From Sphingomonas rubra (GTDB taxonomy: Bacteria; Pseudomonadota; Alphaproteobacteria; Sphingomonadales; Sphingomonadaceae), in assembly GCF_900115745.1 (NCBI RefSeq), contig NZ_FOXP01000010.1:116312-180311 (forward strand): a stretch of DNA of 64,000 nt, given 5' to 3'. This document shows, piece by piece, positions 18,504-27,129 of the stretch. A model generated the notes under the pieces. That model saw only the letters and a list, made by a program, of their open reading frames with translations, was not told where the DNA came from and ran no database searches. A program made the translations under genes and the position numbers. Every line of letters begins with the position of its first letter. Position 1 is the stretch's first letter.

Positions 18504-19694
18504 CTGCTGTCAACCCTCTCGTCTGCCCCGCCCCTGCCCTCTACGCGTCCGCGCGCCGCGACACCCGCTTCGTCCCGCATCGTCTCGATCGACGGTCTGC
18601 GCGGGCTGGTCATGCTGCTGATGCTGGTCGATCACACGCGCGAATTGTTCTTCTACCACGCGCAGGTAGCCGACCCGATGGATCTGGACGTGACCGGTCC
18701 CGCGCTGTTCTTCACGCGCCTGACGTCGCACCTGTGCGCACCGGTGTTCGTGGCGCTCACCGGCCTGTCGGCCTGGCTGTACGGCACGGCCCATGGCGGC
18801 ACGGCCGCGGCGTCCGCGTTCCTGTTCAAGCGCGGGCTGTTCCTGGTCGTACTGGAACTGACATTGGTCAGCTTCGCCTGGTCGTTCGATCCGACGCCGG
18901 ACATCGTCTATCTCCAGGTGATCTGGGCCATCGGGGTGTCGATGATCGTCCTGGCCGCACTGGTGCATCTGCCCCGGTCGGTCCTGATCGCGGTCGGATC
19001 GGCGATCATGCTGGGCCACAACCTGCTCGACCCGGTGGCGTTCGCCCCCGGCGACGCCGGCTACGTGCCCTGGGCGATCTTGCATGATCGCACCATGATG
19101 GACCTGCCCTGGGGCGGGCGGTTGCGCACCTCCTATCCGCTGCTGCCATGGATCGGAGTCATCGCGCTCGGTTACGCGATCGGCCCCTGGTTCGCGCGCA
19201 CCGTGGAGCCCGCGCGCCGCGAGCGCCTGCTGGTCGCGACCGGACTGGTCTCACTGCTGGGGTTCGTCGTGCTGCGCAGCATCAACGGCTACGGCGAGCC
19301 GCGGGCGTGGCAGATCGGCGACACGCCGCTGGCGACGGCGATGAGCGTGCTGAACCTGACCAAATATCCGCCGTCGGCCGATTTCCTGCTGGCGACGCTG
19401 GGTCTCGGCGCGCTGCTGCTGGCGGGCATGGAGCGCGGCCAACGGCGTCTCGTGACGACGCTCGCAGTGTTCGGCGGCGCCCCCCTCTTCTTCTACCTGC
19501 TCCACATCTACCTGCTGCACGGCATCAACCGCTTGGTCGGCGCGTTCAGCGGCACCAGCGGGTGGGTCAGCGTGCCCGGCGTATGGGCGATCTGGCTATT
19601 GGCCGCGGCGGTCGCGGTCCCCTGCTGGTTCGCCTGCCGCCGCTTCGCCGCGCTGAAGCGGACGAGCGACCAACGGTGGCTGCGCTACTTCTGA
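18504..19694 (+). CDS. DUF1624/HGSNAT-like polytopic membrane protein, probable CTG start
   Basis: A membrane protein of about 396 residues with 9-10 hydrophobic helices, resembling the DUF1624 family related to heparan-alpha-glucosaminide N-acetyltransferases. The conserved N-terminal motif SIDGLRGLVMLLMLVDHTRE, with its DH pair, begins upstream of the first ATG (18612), so the true start must be earlier. Between the in-frame stop at 18468 and 18612 there is no ATG, GTG or TTG; CTG codons at 18504 and 18507 follow a strong AGGAG (18495-18499) at 4 and 7 bases. A CTG start is therefore likely. It converges on metH two bases downstream. Confidence 0.78.
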   Translation: MLSTLSSAPPLPSTRPRAATPASSRIVSIDGLRGLVMLLMLVDHTRELFFYHAQVADPMDLDVTGPALFFTRLTSHLCAPVFVALTGLSAWLYGTAHGGTAAASAFLFKRGLFLVVLELTLVSFAWSFDPTPDIVYLQVIWAIGVSMIVLAALVHLPRSVLIAVGSAIMLGHNLLDPVAFAPGDAGYVPWAILHDRTMMDLPWGGRLRTSYPLLPWIGVIALGYAIGPWFARTVEPARRERLLVATGLVSLLGFVVLRSINGYGEPRAWQIGDTPLATAMSVLNLTKYPPSADFLLATLGLGALLLAGMERGQRRLVTTLAVFGGAPLFFYLLHIYLLHGINRLVGAFSGTSGWVSVPGVWAIWLLAAAVAVPCWFACRRFAALKRTSDQRWLRYF

Positions 19695-19696
19695 TC

Positions 19697-22369
19697 TCAG
19701 TCGAGATTGGGGCGCAGCCACCGCTCGGCCTGACGCACGTCGACGCCGCGCCGGGTGGCGTACTCCTCCATCTGGTCGGTGCCGATGCGCGCCACGCCGA
19801 AATATTCCGCCTGCGCATGGCCGAAATAGAAGCCGGACACCGCCGCCGTCGGCAGCATCGCGAAGCTGTCGGTCAGCGTCAGGCCGGTGTTCGCCTCGGC
19901 ATCCAGCATCGCGAACAACGGCAGCTTGAGCGAATGCTCCGGACACGCGGGGTAGCCCGGCGCGGGGCGGATGCCGCGATACTGCTCGCGGATCAACGCC
20001 TCGTTGGTCAGCTGCTCGTCGGGCGAATAGCCCCACAACTCGCGGCGGACATGCCGGTGCAGCGCCTCGGCGAACGCCTCCGCCAGCCGGTCGGCCAGCG
20101 CCTTCAGCAGGATGTCGTTGTAATCGTCGTGGTTCGCCTTGAAGCGCGCGATGTGCGGGTCGATGCCGTGGATGCCGACCGCGAAGCCGCCCATCCAGTC
20201 GCCGGCGGGATCGATGAAATCGGCCAGGCACATGTTCGCCCGCCCCTCGCGCTTGGCGATCTGCTGGCGTAGGAACGGCAGGCGGACGCTGCCTTCGTTG
20301 GTGCGGTCGAGGTCGGGGACGCTGATCCCCTCGGGCACCGATGCGCCGTCAGGACTGCGATGATCGGCCGAATGCGCGGTCGTCACGAACACGTCGTCGC
20401 CGCTGCGATGGCATGGCCACAGGCCGGCGACGCCGCGCGCCGTCAGCCATTTCTCCGCGACGATCGTGTCGAGCATCGCTTGCGCGTCGGCGTAGAGGCC
20501 GCTCGCGCTCTCGCCCACCACCTCGTCGGTCAGGATGGCGGGAAAATTGCCCGCCAGCTCCCAGGCGCGGAAGAAGGGCGTCCAGTCGATATACTGGCGC
20601 AGGTCGTTCAGATCCCAATCGTCGAACACGTGGACGCCGGGCTTCGCGGGCGCGGGCGCCTTGAACGCCATGTCCGCCACGAACCCACGCTCGCGTGCGG
20701 TCGCCAGCGGCAGGAGATTGTTCTGCCCCTTGCCCTCGCGCGCGATTCGCACCGCCTCGTAATCGGCGGCGACGCCCGCCACGTACGCGTCGCGCCCCGT
20801 GTCGGAAACCAGCGTCGTCGCCACGCCGACCGCGCGGGATGCGTCGAGCACGTGGACGATCGGGCCGTCATAAGCGGGCGAGATGCGCAGCGCCGTATGG
20901 ACCTTCGAGGTGGTCGCGCCGCCAATCAGCAGCGGCATGGTCATGCCGGCCCGCTTCATCTCCTCCGCCACCGTCACCATCTCGTCGAGCGAGGGCGTGA
21001 TGAGGCCCGACAGACCGATCATGTCGGCGTCGTTCTCGTTCGCCGCTTTCAGGATTTTCGACCACGGCACCATGACGCCGAGATCGACCACGTCGAAGCC
21101 GTTGCACTGGAGCACGACGCCGACGATGTTCTTGCCGATATCGTGCACGTCGCCCTTCACGGTCGCCATCACGATCTTGCCCTTGCCCTTGGCGCCGGGC
21201 TCCTTGGCCGCCTCGATGAAGGGCAGCAGGTGGGCGACCGCCTTCTTCATCACCCGCGCCGACTTCACCACCTGCGGCAGGAACATCTTGCCCGATCCGA
21301 ACAGGTCGCCGACGACGTTCATGCCGTCCATCAGCGGTCCCTCGATCACCTCGATCGGGCGGTCCATCGCCAGGCGCATCTCCTCGGTGTCCTCGACGAC
21401 GTGCATGTCGATGCCTTTGACGAGGGCGTATTCGAGCCGCTTGCGCACCTCGAACCCGCGCCACTCCGCCGCCGCCTTCTCCGCCACCGCGTCCGTCCCG
21501 CGGAACTTCTCGGCCAGCGCCACCAGCCGCTCGCCGGCCTGGGGATCGCGGTTGAGGATCACGTCCTCGCACGCGGTCCGCAGCTCGGGATCGATCTGGT
21601 CGTACACGTCGAGCTGGCCGGCGTTGACGATCCCCATGTCCATGCCCGCCGGAATGGCATGGTACAGGAACACCGAGTGCATCGCGCGCCGCACTGGCTC
21701 GTTGCCGCGGAACGAGAAGGAGAGGTTCGACAGCCCGCCCGAGATATGCACGTGCGGGCAGCGCGCCTTGATCTCGCGGCATGCCTCGATGAAGTCGACG
21801 CCGTAATTGTCGTGCTCCTCGATCCCGGTCGCGACCGCGAACACGTTGGGATCGAAGATGATGTCCTCCGGCGGGAAGCCGATCTCCATCAGCAGATCGT
21901 AGGCACGCGCGCAGATCTCGACCTTGCGGTCCTTGGTGTCCGCCTGCCCCGTCTCGTCGAACGCCATCACCACGACGGCCGCGCCGTAGTTCATGCACTT
22001 GCGCGCGTGATGGAGGAACTGGTCGACGCCTTCCTTCATGCTGATCGAATTGACGATCGGCTTGCCGCTGACGCACTTCAGCCCCGCCTCGATCACGTCC
22101 CATTTGGACGAGTCGATCATGATCGGTACGCGCGCGATGTCGGGCTCGGCGGCGATCAGCTTCAGGAACGTCGTCATGGCGTGGTGCGCGTCGAGCAGCC
22201 CCTCGTCCATGTTGACGTCGACCACCTGCGCGCCGTTCTCCACCTGGCTGCGCGCGACCTCGACCGCCTTCGCGTAATCGCCCGCCATCACCATCTTCTT
22301 GAAGGCGGCCGAGCCGGTGACGTTGGTGCGCTCGCCGATATTGACGAACTGGGCGGAGGAGTTGGTCAT
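19697..22369 (-). CDS. metH: Cobalamin-dependent methionine synthase, C-terminal half
   Basis: An 890-residue protein carrying all MetH modules except the homocysteine domain: the pterin-binding (methyl-folate) barrel (about 5-270), the B12 cap and cobalamin-binding domain with the DVHDIGKN lower-ligand motif (about 290-500), and the SAM-binding activation domain (about 560-890; [17 protein letters not shown]). With the separately encoded homocysteine domain it makes methionine from methyl-tetrahydrofolate. ATG 22369 is preferred; ATG 22384 lies one base from GAGG and within the end of a repeat. A 26-base-arm hairpin separates it from its partner gene. Confidence 0.95.
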   Translation of the reverse strand: MTNSSAQFVNIGERTNVTGSAAFKKMVMAGDYAKAVEVARSQVENGAQVVDVNMDEGLLDAHHAMTTFLKLIAAEPDIARVPIMIDSSKWDVIEAGLKCVSGKPIVNSISMKEGVDQFLHHARKCMNYGAAVVVMAFDETGQADTKDRKVEICARAYDLLMEIGFPPEDIIFDPNVFAVATGIEEHDNYGVDFIEACREIKARCPHVHISGGLSNLSFSFRGNEPVRRAMHSVFLYHAIPAGMDMGIVNAGQLDVYDQIDPELRTACEDVILNRDPQAGERLVALAEKFRGTDAVAEKAAAEWRGFEVRKRLEYALVKGIDMHVVEDTEEMRLAMDRPIEVIEGPLMDGMNVVGDLFGSGKMFLPQVVKSARVMKKAVAHLLPFIEAAKEPGAKGKGKIVMATVKGDVHDIGKNIVGVVLQCNGFDVVDLGVMVPWSKILKAANENDADMIGLSGLITPSLDEMVTVAEEMKRAGMTMPLLIGGATTSKVHTALRISPAYDGPIVHVLDASRAVGVATTLVSDTGRDAYVAGVAADYEAVRIAREGKGQNNLLPLATARERGFVADMAFKAPAPAKPGVHVFDDWDLNDLRQYIDWTPFFRAWELAGNFPAILTDEVVGESASGLYADAQAMLDTIVAEKWLTARGVAGLWPCHRSGDDVFVTTAHSADHRSPDGASVPEGISVPDLDRTNEGSVRLPFLRQQIAKREGRANMCLADFIDPAGDWMGGFAVGIHGIDPHIARFKANHDDYNDILLKALADRLAEAFAEALHRHVRRELWGYSPDEQLTNEALIREQYRGIRPAPGYPACPEHSLKLPLFAMLDAEANTGLTLTDSFAMLPTAAVSGFYFGHAQAEYFGVARIGTDQMEEYATRRGVDVRQAERWLRPNLD

Positions 22370-22384
22370 CTTGCTTTCTTCCAT

Positions 22385-22513
22385 ACCTCCCCGGAACGGG
22401 GAGGGGGACCAGCCGACAGGCTGGTGGAGGGGCAGTCACGAGGGGCGCCGCCGGTGGCTGCCCCTCCACCACTCGGCTTTGCCGAGCGGTCCCCCTCCCC
22501 GTTCCGGGGAGGT
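22385..22513. repeat. Palindromic repeat, ACCTCCCCGGAACGGGG family (copy 1)
   Basis: Perfect 26-base outer arms (22385-22410 and 22488-22513) enclose a second paired block, CTGGTGGAGGGGCAG against CTGCCCCTCCACCA. The element fills nearly the whole gap between the two halves of metH and touches the translation-start region of the downstream half. A second copy lies at 23582-23714 in the same operon. Confidence 0.92.
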
Positions 22514-22523
22514 CTGCGCGTCG

Positions 22524-23570
22524 TCACGCCGCCATGGTGAACGGCTCCAACCCGGCGAGCCGCGTTCGCACCGCCGACACCGGCACCGCGCGCGGCGTCA
22601 GCCCCCGCACCCCATCCGCGATCGCCTTGATATGCGCCGGCGTCGAGCCGCAGCAGCCGCCCAGTACGTTGACCTGCCCCGCCTGCGCCCACTCGCCGAC
22701 CAGCCCGGCGGTCGTCGCCGGCGCCTCGTCATACGCGCCCAACTCGTTGGGCAGGCCGGCGTTCGGGTACACCATGATAAGCGTGTCGCAGATGTCGCTC
22801 AGCACCTTCACGTGCGGCCGCAGCTGTTCCGCCCCGAACGAGCAGTTGAGCCCGATCGTCACCGGCCGCGCGTGCCGCACCGCATGCCAGAACGCCTCCA
22901 CTGTATGGCCGGACAGGTTGCGCCCGGAAAGGTCGGTCAGCGTCATCGACAACATGATCGGCACGTCGCGCCCCAAGTCGTGCGCGGCGTCGAGCACCGC
23001 CATCACGCCCGCCTTGGCGTTCAGCGTGTCGAACACCGTCTCGATTAGGATGAAGTCGGCGCCCCCTTCCAGCAGCGCGTCGGTCTGCTGCCGGTACACG
23101 CCCTTCAGGTAATCGAAGTCGATCTCGCGGTAGCCGGGATCGTTGACGTCCGGCGACAGCGACAGCGTCTTGTTGGTCGGCCCGATCGCCCCCGCCACGA
23201 AACGCGGGCGGCCGTCCTTCGCCTCATATTCGTCCGCCAGCGCCCGCGCGATCCGCGCGCTCTCGACGTTGATCTCGCGCACTAGGCTCTCCGCGCCGTA
23301 ATCGGCCTGGCTGATCGTGTTGGCGGAGAAGGTGTTGGTCGACACGATGTCCGACCCCGCATCCAGGTACGCGCGCGTGATCGTCTCCGGCACCTCCGGC
23401 TTGGTGATCGCCAGGATGTCGTTGTTGCCCTTCTGGTCGTGCCCGAGCGTCAGCGTGCCGGCATAGTCGCCTTCCGACAGCTTCCAGTTCTGGATCTCCG
23501 TCCCGAACGCGCCGTCGGTGATGAGGATGCGCTTCGCCGCCTCGGCATTCAGTCGTTCACGTGCCGTCAT
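22524..23570 (-). CDS. metH: Methionine synthase homocysteine-binding subunit
   Basis: A 348-residue homocysteine S-methyltransferase domain equal to the N-terminal module of MetH (RILITDGAFGTEIQNWKL start). Zinc ligands are the Cys in IGLNCSFGAE and the Cys pair in LGGCCGSTPAHI. It methylates homocysteine from methylcobalamin carried by the separately encoded second half downstream. The split two-gene form of MetH appears to be common in sphingomonads. Together with metF and the ArsR-methyltransferase gene upstream it forms a methionine-regeneration operon, though both its junctions are occupied by repeats. Confidence 0.93.
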   Translation of the reverse strand: MTARERLNAEAAKRILITDGAFGTEIQNWKLSEGDYAGTLTLGHDQKGNNDILAITKPEVPETITRAYLDAGSDIVSTNTFSANTISQADYGAESLVREINVESARIARALADEYEAKDGRPRFVAGAIGPTNKTLSLSPDVNDPGYREIDFDYLKGVYRQQTDALLEGGADFILIETVFDTLNAKAGVMAVLDAAHDLGRDVPIMLSMTLTDLSGRNLSGHTVEAFWHAVRHARPVTIGLNCSFGAEQLRPHVKVLSDICDTLIMVYPNAGLPNELGAYDEAPATTAGLVGEWAQAGQVNVLGGCCGSTPAHIKAIADGVRGLTPRAVPVSAVRTRLAGLEPFTMAA

Positions 23571-23581
23571 GTCACTACCTC

Positions 23582-23714
23582 GATCCTCCCCGTTTCACGG
23601 GGAGGGGACCGCCACGAGGCGGTGGTGGAGGGGGCTCTCCCCGAACGTGATCGCCGGTGGAGAGCCCCCTCCACCAGCCTGCGGCCGGTCCTCCTCCCCG
23701 CGAACGGGGAGGAT
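23582..23714. repeat. Palindromic repeat, CCTCCCCG family (copy 2)
   Basis: Arms GATCCTCCCCGTTTCACGGG (from 23582) and the matching CGAACGGGGAGGATC (to 23714) enclose GGTGGTGGAGGGGGCTCTCC paired with GGAGAGCCCCCTCCACCA. It fills the gap between metF and the first half of metH, within one base of the metF stop codon. It is the same family as 22385-22513. Confidence 0.88.
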
Positions 23715-23715
23715 C

Positions 23716-24657
23716 TCAGGCTGCCGCCACCGCCGCCGGCACCTTCGCCCGCACCCCCAGCAGATGGCAGATCGCATAGGCGAGCTCCGCCCGATTTAGC
23801 GTGTAGAAATGCAGCTGCTTCACGCCGCCCGCGTACAACCGCCGCGACAGTTCCGCCGCCACCGTCGCCGCCACCAGCTGGCGCGCGGCCGGATGGTCGT
23901 CCAGCCCCTCGAACAGCCGCGCCATCCACGGCGGCACCGCGGTGCCGCACATCGCGCTCATCCGCTGGACGCTGGCGAAGTTCATCACCGGCATGATGCC
24001 CGGCACGATCTCCGCATCGATCCCCGCCGCGGCCAGCTGGTCGCGGTAGCGGAAAAAGGTTTCCGGCTCGAAGAAGAACTGCGTGATCGCCCGGTTGGCG
24101 CCCGCGTCCAGCTTGCGCTTCAGATTGTCGAGATCGGCCGCGGCGTCGCCCGAATCGGGGTGGCATTCCGGATAGGCCGACACCGACACCTCGAACGGGT
24201 GCAGCCGCTTCAGGCCGGCGACCAGGTCGGCCGCGTTCTCGTACCCGCCGGGGTGCGACGCGTATTTCGCGCCGGCGGTCGGCGGATCGCCGCGCAGCGC
24301 GACGATGTGGCGCACGCCGGCTGCCCAATATTCCTCGGCGATCGCGTCGATCTCGGCCTTGGTGGCCTCGACGCAGGTGAGGTGCGCCGCCGCCGCCATC
24401 GACGTCTCGCGCTGGATACGCGCCACCGTCGCGTGCGTCCGCTCGCGCGTCGATCCGCCGGCGCCGTAGGTGACCGACACGAAACGCGGGCCGAGCGGCT
24501 CCAGCGTCCTCACCGCGTCCCACAATTGCGCGTCCATCTTCTCGTTCTTGGGCGGGAAGAACTCGAACGAGACCTCCAGATCGCCGCCCACGTCCGCGTA
24601 GAGCGGCGATTCGAGCGCGCAACGCGCCTCCGCCAGCTGATCCACCGAGATCGTCAT
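23716..24657 (-). CDS. metF: Methylenetetrahydrofolate reductase
   Basis: A 313-residue FAD-dependent TIM-barrel enzyme reducing 5,10-methylene- to 5-methyl-tetrahydrofolate, the methyl donor for MetH encoded just downstream. The N-terminal VSFEFFPPKNEKM carries the catalytic Glu, followed by SVTYGAGGSTRE, LRGDPP and GANRAITQFFFEPETFF, all MetF hallmarks. ATG 24657 overlaps the stop of the ArsR-methyltransferase gene (ATGA), so the regulator and enzyme are co-translated. The preceding open frame in the same phase is only the shadow of that gene. Confidence 0.95.
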   Translation of the reverse strand: MTISVDQLAEARCALESPLYADVGGDLEVSFEFFPPKNEKMDAQLWDAVRTLEPLGPRFVSVTYGAGGSTRERTHATVARIQRETSMAAAAHLTCVEATKAEIDAIAEEYWAAGVRHIVALRGDPPTAGAKYASHPGGYENAADLVAGLKRLHPFEVSVSAYPECHPDSGDAAADLDNLKRKLDAGANRAITQFFFEPETFFRYRDQLAAAGIDAEIVPGIMPVMNFASVQRMSAMCGTAVPPWMARLFEGLDDHPAARQLVAATVAAELSRRLYAGGVKQLHFYTLNRAELAYAICHLLGVRAKVPAAVAAA

Positions 24658-25607
24658 GCCGCTTTCACCTCTCGCAGGCTCGCGCCGGCTTTCCGCGCGA
24701 GCCACAATTTCACCGTCAATTCGCCGCCGCCGAGCGTCTCGACCCGCGCGATCATCAGCCCCGCCGCCTGCGCCCACGCCGCCACCTGCTCGTCGGCGAA
24801 ACCTAGCCGCACGTGCGCGTCCCGCTCGCGCAGATCCTCGCGGTCGTGCGCGGCGAAATCGGCGATCAGCAGCCGCCCGCCCGGCGCCAGCACCCGCGCC
24901 GCCTCGGCGATCGCCGCGCCCGGCTGCTGCGCGAAATGAAGCACGTGGTGGAGGATCGCCAGGTCCGCCCCGCCGTCGGCCATGGGCAGCGCGTAGAGAT
25001 CGGCCTGGCGCAGCTCGGTGTTCGCCGCGCCGGCCAGCTTGGCGCGCGCCAGCCGCAGCATCTCCGACGAGCGGTCGATGCCCAGCGCCTTGTCCGCCCG
25101 CCCGCCGAACAGCTCCAGCATCCGCCCGGTCCCCGTGCCGATGTCGATCAGCGTGCCGATCGGCGCCTGGCCCAGCACCGCGTCCATCGCCGCCTCGACC
25201 TGCTCCTCGGCGACGTGGAGCGAGCGGATCGCGTCCCACTCGCCGGCATGCGCCTCGAACCAGGCGGCCGCGCTCGCCGCGCGGTCGGCGCGCACCGCCG
25301 CCAGCCGCGCCGCGTCCGCCACCGTCCAGTGATCGCCCTCGCCCCCGCGCCACGCATCGAGCGCGGCGGCGACCGGGCCGATCACCTCGGGCGCCCCTTG
25401 CGCGACGAACACCCAGCTGCCTTCCTTGCGCCGCTCGGCCAGCCCCGCGTCGACCAGGATCTTGACGTGCCGCGATACGCGCGGCTGGCTCTGCCCCAGT
25501 ACCTGCGCCAGCTCGCCCACCGACAATTCCATCGCGCGCAGCAGCGCCAGCACGCGCAGCCGCGTACCGTCGGCGAGAGCGGAGAAGATGGCGAGCGGAT
25601 CGATCAC
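24654..25607 (-). CDS. ArsR-family regulator fused to a SAM methyltransferase domain (SahR-like)
   Basis: A 317-residue fusion. Residues 1-90 are an ArsR/SmtB winged helix (GELAQVLGQSQPRVSRHVKI), without the metal-binding ELCVCD motif of ArsR. Residues about 140-250 form a class I methyltransferase fold with the SAM/SAH motif LIDIGTGTGRMLELFG. Heading a metF-metH operon, it fits the SahR regulators that sense S-adenosylhomocysteine, with the methyltransferase domain acting as ligand sensor; this is inference from family and context. The start is GTG 25607, ten bases from the palindromic operator, so autoregulation by steric block is likely. Confidence 0.9.
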   Translation of the reverse strand: MIDPLAIFSALADGTRLRVLALLRAMELSVGELAQVLGQSQPRVSRHVKILVDAGLAERRKEGSWVFVAQGAPEVIGPVAAALDAWRGGEGDHWTVADAARLAAVRADRAASAAAWFEAHAGEWDAIRSLHVAEEQVEAAMDAVLGQAPIGTLIDIGTGTGRMLELFGGRADKALGIDRSSEMLRLARAKLAGAANTELRQADLYALPMADGGADLAILHHVLHFAQQPGAAIAEAARVLAPGGRLLIADFAAHDREDLRERDAHVRLGFADEQVAAWAQAAGLMIARVETLGGGELTVKLWLARKAGASLREVKAA

Positions 25608-25616
25608 GGGATCAAG

Positions 25617-25636
25617 ATATAAAGATATCTTTATAT
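25617..25636. promoter_or_regulatory. Perfect 20-bp palindromic operator of the met operon
   Basis: ATATAAAGATATCTTTATAT is a perfect palindrome, strikingly AT-rich in this GC-rich DNA, centred 20 bases before the GTG of the ArsR-methyltransferase gene. Size and symmetry suit a dimeric ArsR-type winged helix. It would overlap the promoter or ribosome-binding region, and no second copy was noticed elsewhere in the window. Confidence 0.82.
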
Positions 25637-25712
25637 GCGGTCAATCGAGTGAGGGGCGGGAGCCTAATGCTTTCGCTCGCGTTCCGATCCCCCAGTAACA
25701 TGGGAGTATGAC

Positions 25713-26027
25713 ATGAAGAAGCTGATCGTCCCGACCCTCGCCGCCATTGCCCTGGCCGCGTGCAGCCAGAATGCCCAGAACGAGACGGCCGAGGCAGGCA
25801 ACGCCATCGCTGCCGACACCGAGGCCACCACGGAGAACGCGGTCGGCGATGTCGACGCGGCGAGCGACCGCGCGCTCGGCTCGGCCGAGCGGAGCCTCGA
25901 CAATGCCGGCGCGGCGATCGACAACGGTCTCGACCGCACCGGTGCCGCGATCGAGAACGGCACCGACGATGCCGCGGACGCGACCGGCAACGCGCTGATG
26001 CGCGCCGGCAAGGCACTGAAGGACTGA
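25713..26027 (+). CDS. Small alanine-rich lipoprotein
   Basis: A 104-residue lipoprotein with lipobox LAAC at Cys17. The mature part is low-complexity, with repeats of the form N-A-A-x-D and acidic residues (DNAGAAIDNG, LDRTGAAIENG), predicted largely helical and amphipathic. GGGAG stands six bases before ATG 25713. No conserved domain is recognised; similar Ala/Asp/Asn-rich lipoproteins are common in sphingomonads. It diverges from the met operon across 105 bases. Confidence 0.82.
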   Translation: MKKLIVPTLAAIALAACSQNAQNETAEAGNAIAADTEATTENAVGDVDAASDRALGSAERSLDNAGAAIDNGLDRTGAAIENGTDDAADATGNALMRAGKALKD

Positions 26028-26185
26028 TGTACCGGCCGCGTCGGGCCATCACGCTCGCCGCGGCCCCTCGCCTGCTCGCGCGTCGGCGACAGCGGGCGGG
26101 TCTCGTCATCGCCGACGACGCGGGCCAGCTGAACGACGTGGCCGACATGCCCGACGCCGTTCTCCACCACCGGGACCAGCCATGA
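26027..26185 (+). CDS. Possible small coupled ORF, unknown
   Basis: A 52-codon frame starts at an ATG sharing one base with the lipoprotein stop (TGATG) and ends at a TGA overlapping the ATG of the aldo/keto reductase (ATGA). The product is Arg- and Ala-rich (RRAITLAAAPRLLARRRQRA), has no recognised domain, and in this GC-rich DNA could be chance. The double overlap is the only argument that it is translated. Confidence 0.25.
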   Translation: MYRPRRAITLAAAPRLLARRRQRAGLVIADDAGQLNDVADMPDAVLHHRDQP

Positions 26186-27129
26186 CGAACATCCGCCGCC
26201 TCGGCTCGACCGATCTCAAGATCGCGCCCCTCGTGCTCGGGGGCAACGTGTTCGGCTGGACCGCGGACAAGGCGGAAAGCTTCGCCGTGCTCGACGCGTT
26301 CATTGACGCCGGCGGCACGATGATCGACACCGCCGACGTCTACTCGGCCTGGGTTGATGGGCACCGTGGCGGCGAGTCCGAGACGGTGATCGGCGAGTGG
26401 CTGAAGACCTCGAACAGGCGCGACGACGTGCTGATCGCAACCAAGGTCGGCATGCTGCCCGTCGATGGCGAGAAGCTGGCGCCGTCGAACATCGCCGCCG
26501 CGTGCGAGGCCTCGTTGCGCCGGCTCGGTACGGACCGGATCGACCTCTACTACGCGCACCAGGACGACGATGCCGTTCCCCAGGAGGAGATACTGGCCGC
26601 CTTCGGCAAGCTGATCGACGCGGGCAAGATACGCGTGCTCGGCGCATCCAACTTCACCGCGGCACGGCTGAAATCGGCGGTCGACCTGTCGCGCGACGGC
26701 TCGCTGCCGCGCATCCACGTGCTGCAACCCGAGTACAATCTCGTCAGCCGCAAGAGCTTCGAGGGCGAGCTGCAGGATTTCTGCGCGGTCGAGAACATCG
26801 CCGCGCTGCCCTATTATGGGCTCGCCGCCGGGTTCCTGACCGGCAAATACCGTTCCGCCGACGATCTGGGCAAAAGCGTCCGCAGCCGCAGCGCCAGGGA
26901 GCAGCTCGAGGGCAAGGGCCCCGCCGTCCTCGCCGCGATGGACCAGGTCGCGATGGAAACCGGCGCGCCGCTAGCGGCGATCGCGCTCGCCTGGCTGATC
27001 GCGCAATCGGCCGTGTCGGCGCCGATCGCCAGCGCGCGCACGGTCGAGCAGCTGCCCGACCTGCTCGCGGCCATGACGCTGACGCTCACCGAGGACCAGC
27101 TCGCCCGCCTGACCAACGCCGGGGCGTGA
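26182..27129 (+). CDS. Aldo/keto reductase
   Basis: A 315-residue NADPH-dependent TIM-barrel oxidoreductase of the AKR superfamily. The catalytic Asp and Tyr are in IDTADVYSAW, the Lys in ATKVGML, and the His position reads YAHQDD. The motif LGASNFTAARL and the C-terminal NADPH-binding segment IASARTVEQL follow. Sequence type is the YghZ/voltage-gated-channel-beta-like group of AKRs active on small carbonyls; the substrate is not predictable. Its stop overlaps the GTG of the downstream CDF transporter, so the two form an operon. Confidence 0.9.
   Translation: MTNIRRLGSTDLKIAPLVLGGNVFGWTADKAESFAVLDAFIDAGGTMIDTADVYSAWVDGHRGGESETVIGEWLKTSNRRDDVLIATKVGMLPVDGEKLAPSNIAAACEASLRRLGTDRIDLYYAHQDDDAVPQEEILAAFGKLIDAGKIRVLGASNFTAARLKSAVDLSRDGSLPRIHVLQPEYNLVSRKSFEGELQDFCAVENIAALPYYGLAAGFLTGKYRSADDLGKSVRSRSAREQLEGKGPAVLAAMDQVAMETGAPLAAIALAWLIAQSAVSAPIASARTVEQLPDLLAAMTLTLTEDQLARLTNAGA

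Noticed and set aside
22385..23714. CRISPR-like repeats in the met operon
   Set aside because: There are only two copies, each a long palindrome separated by a gene, with no spacer array or cas gene.
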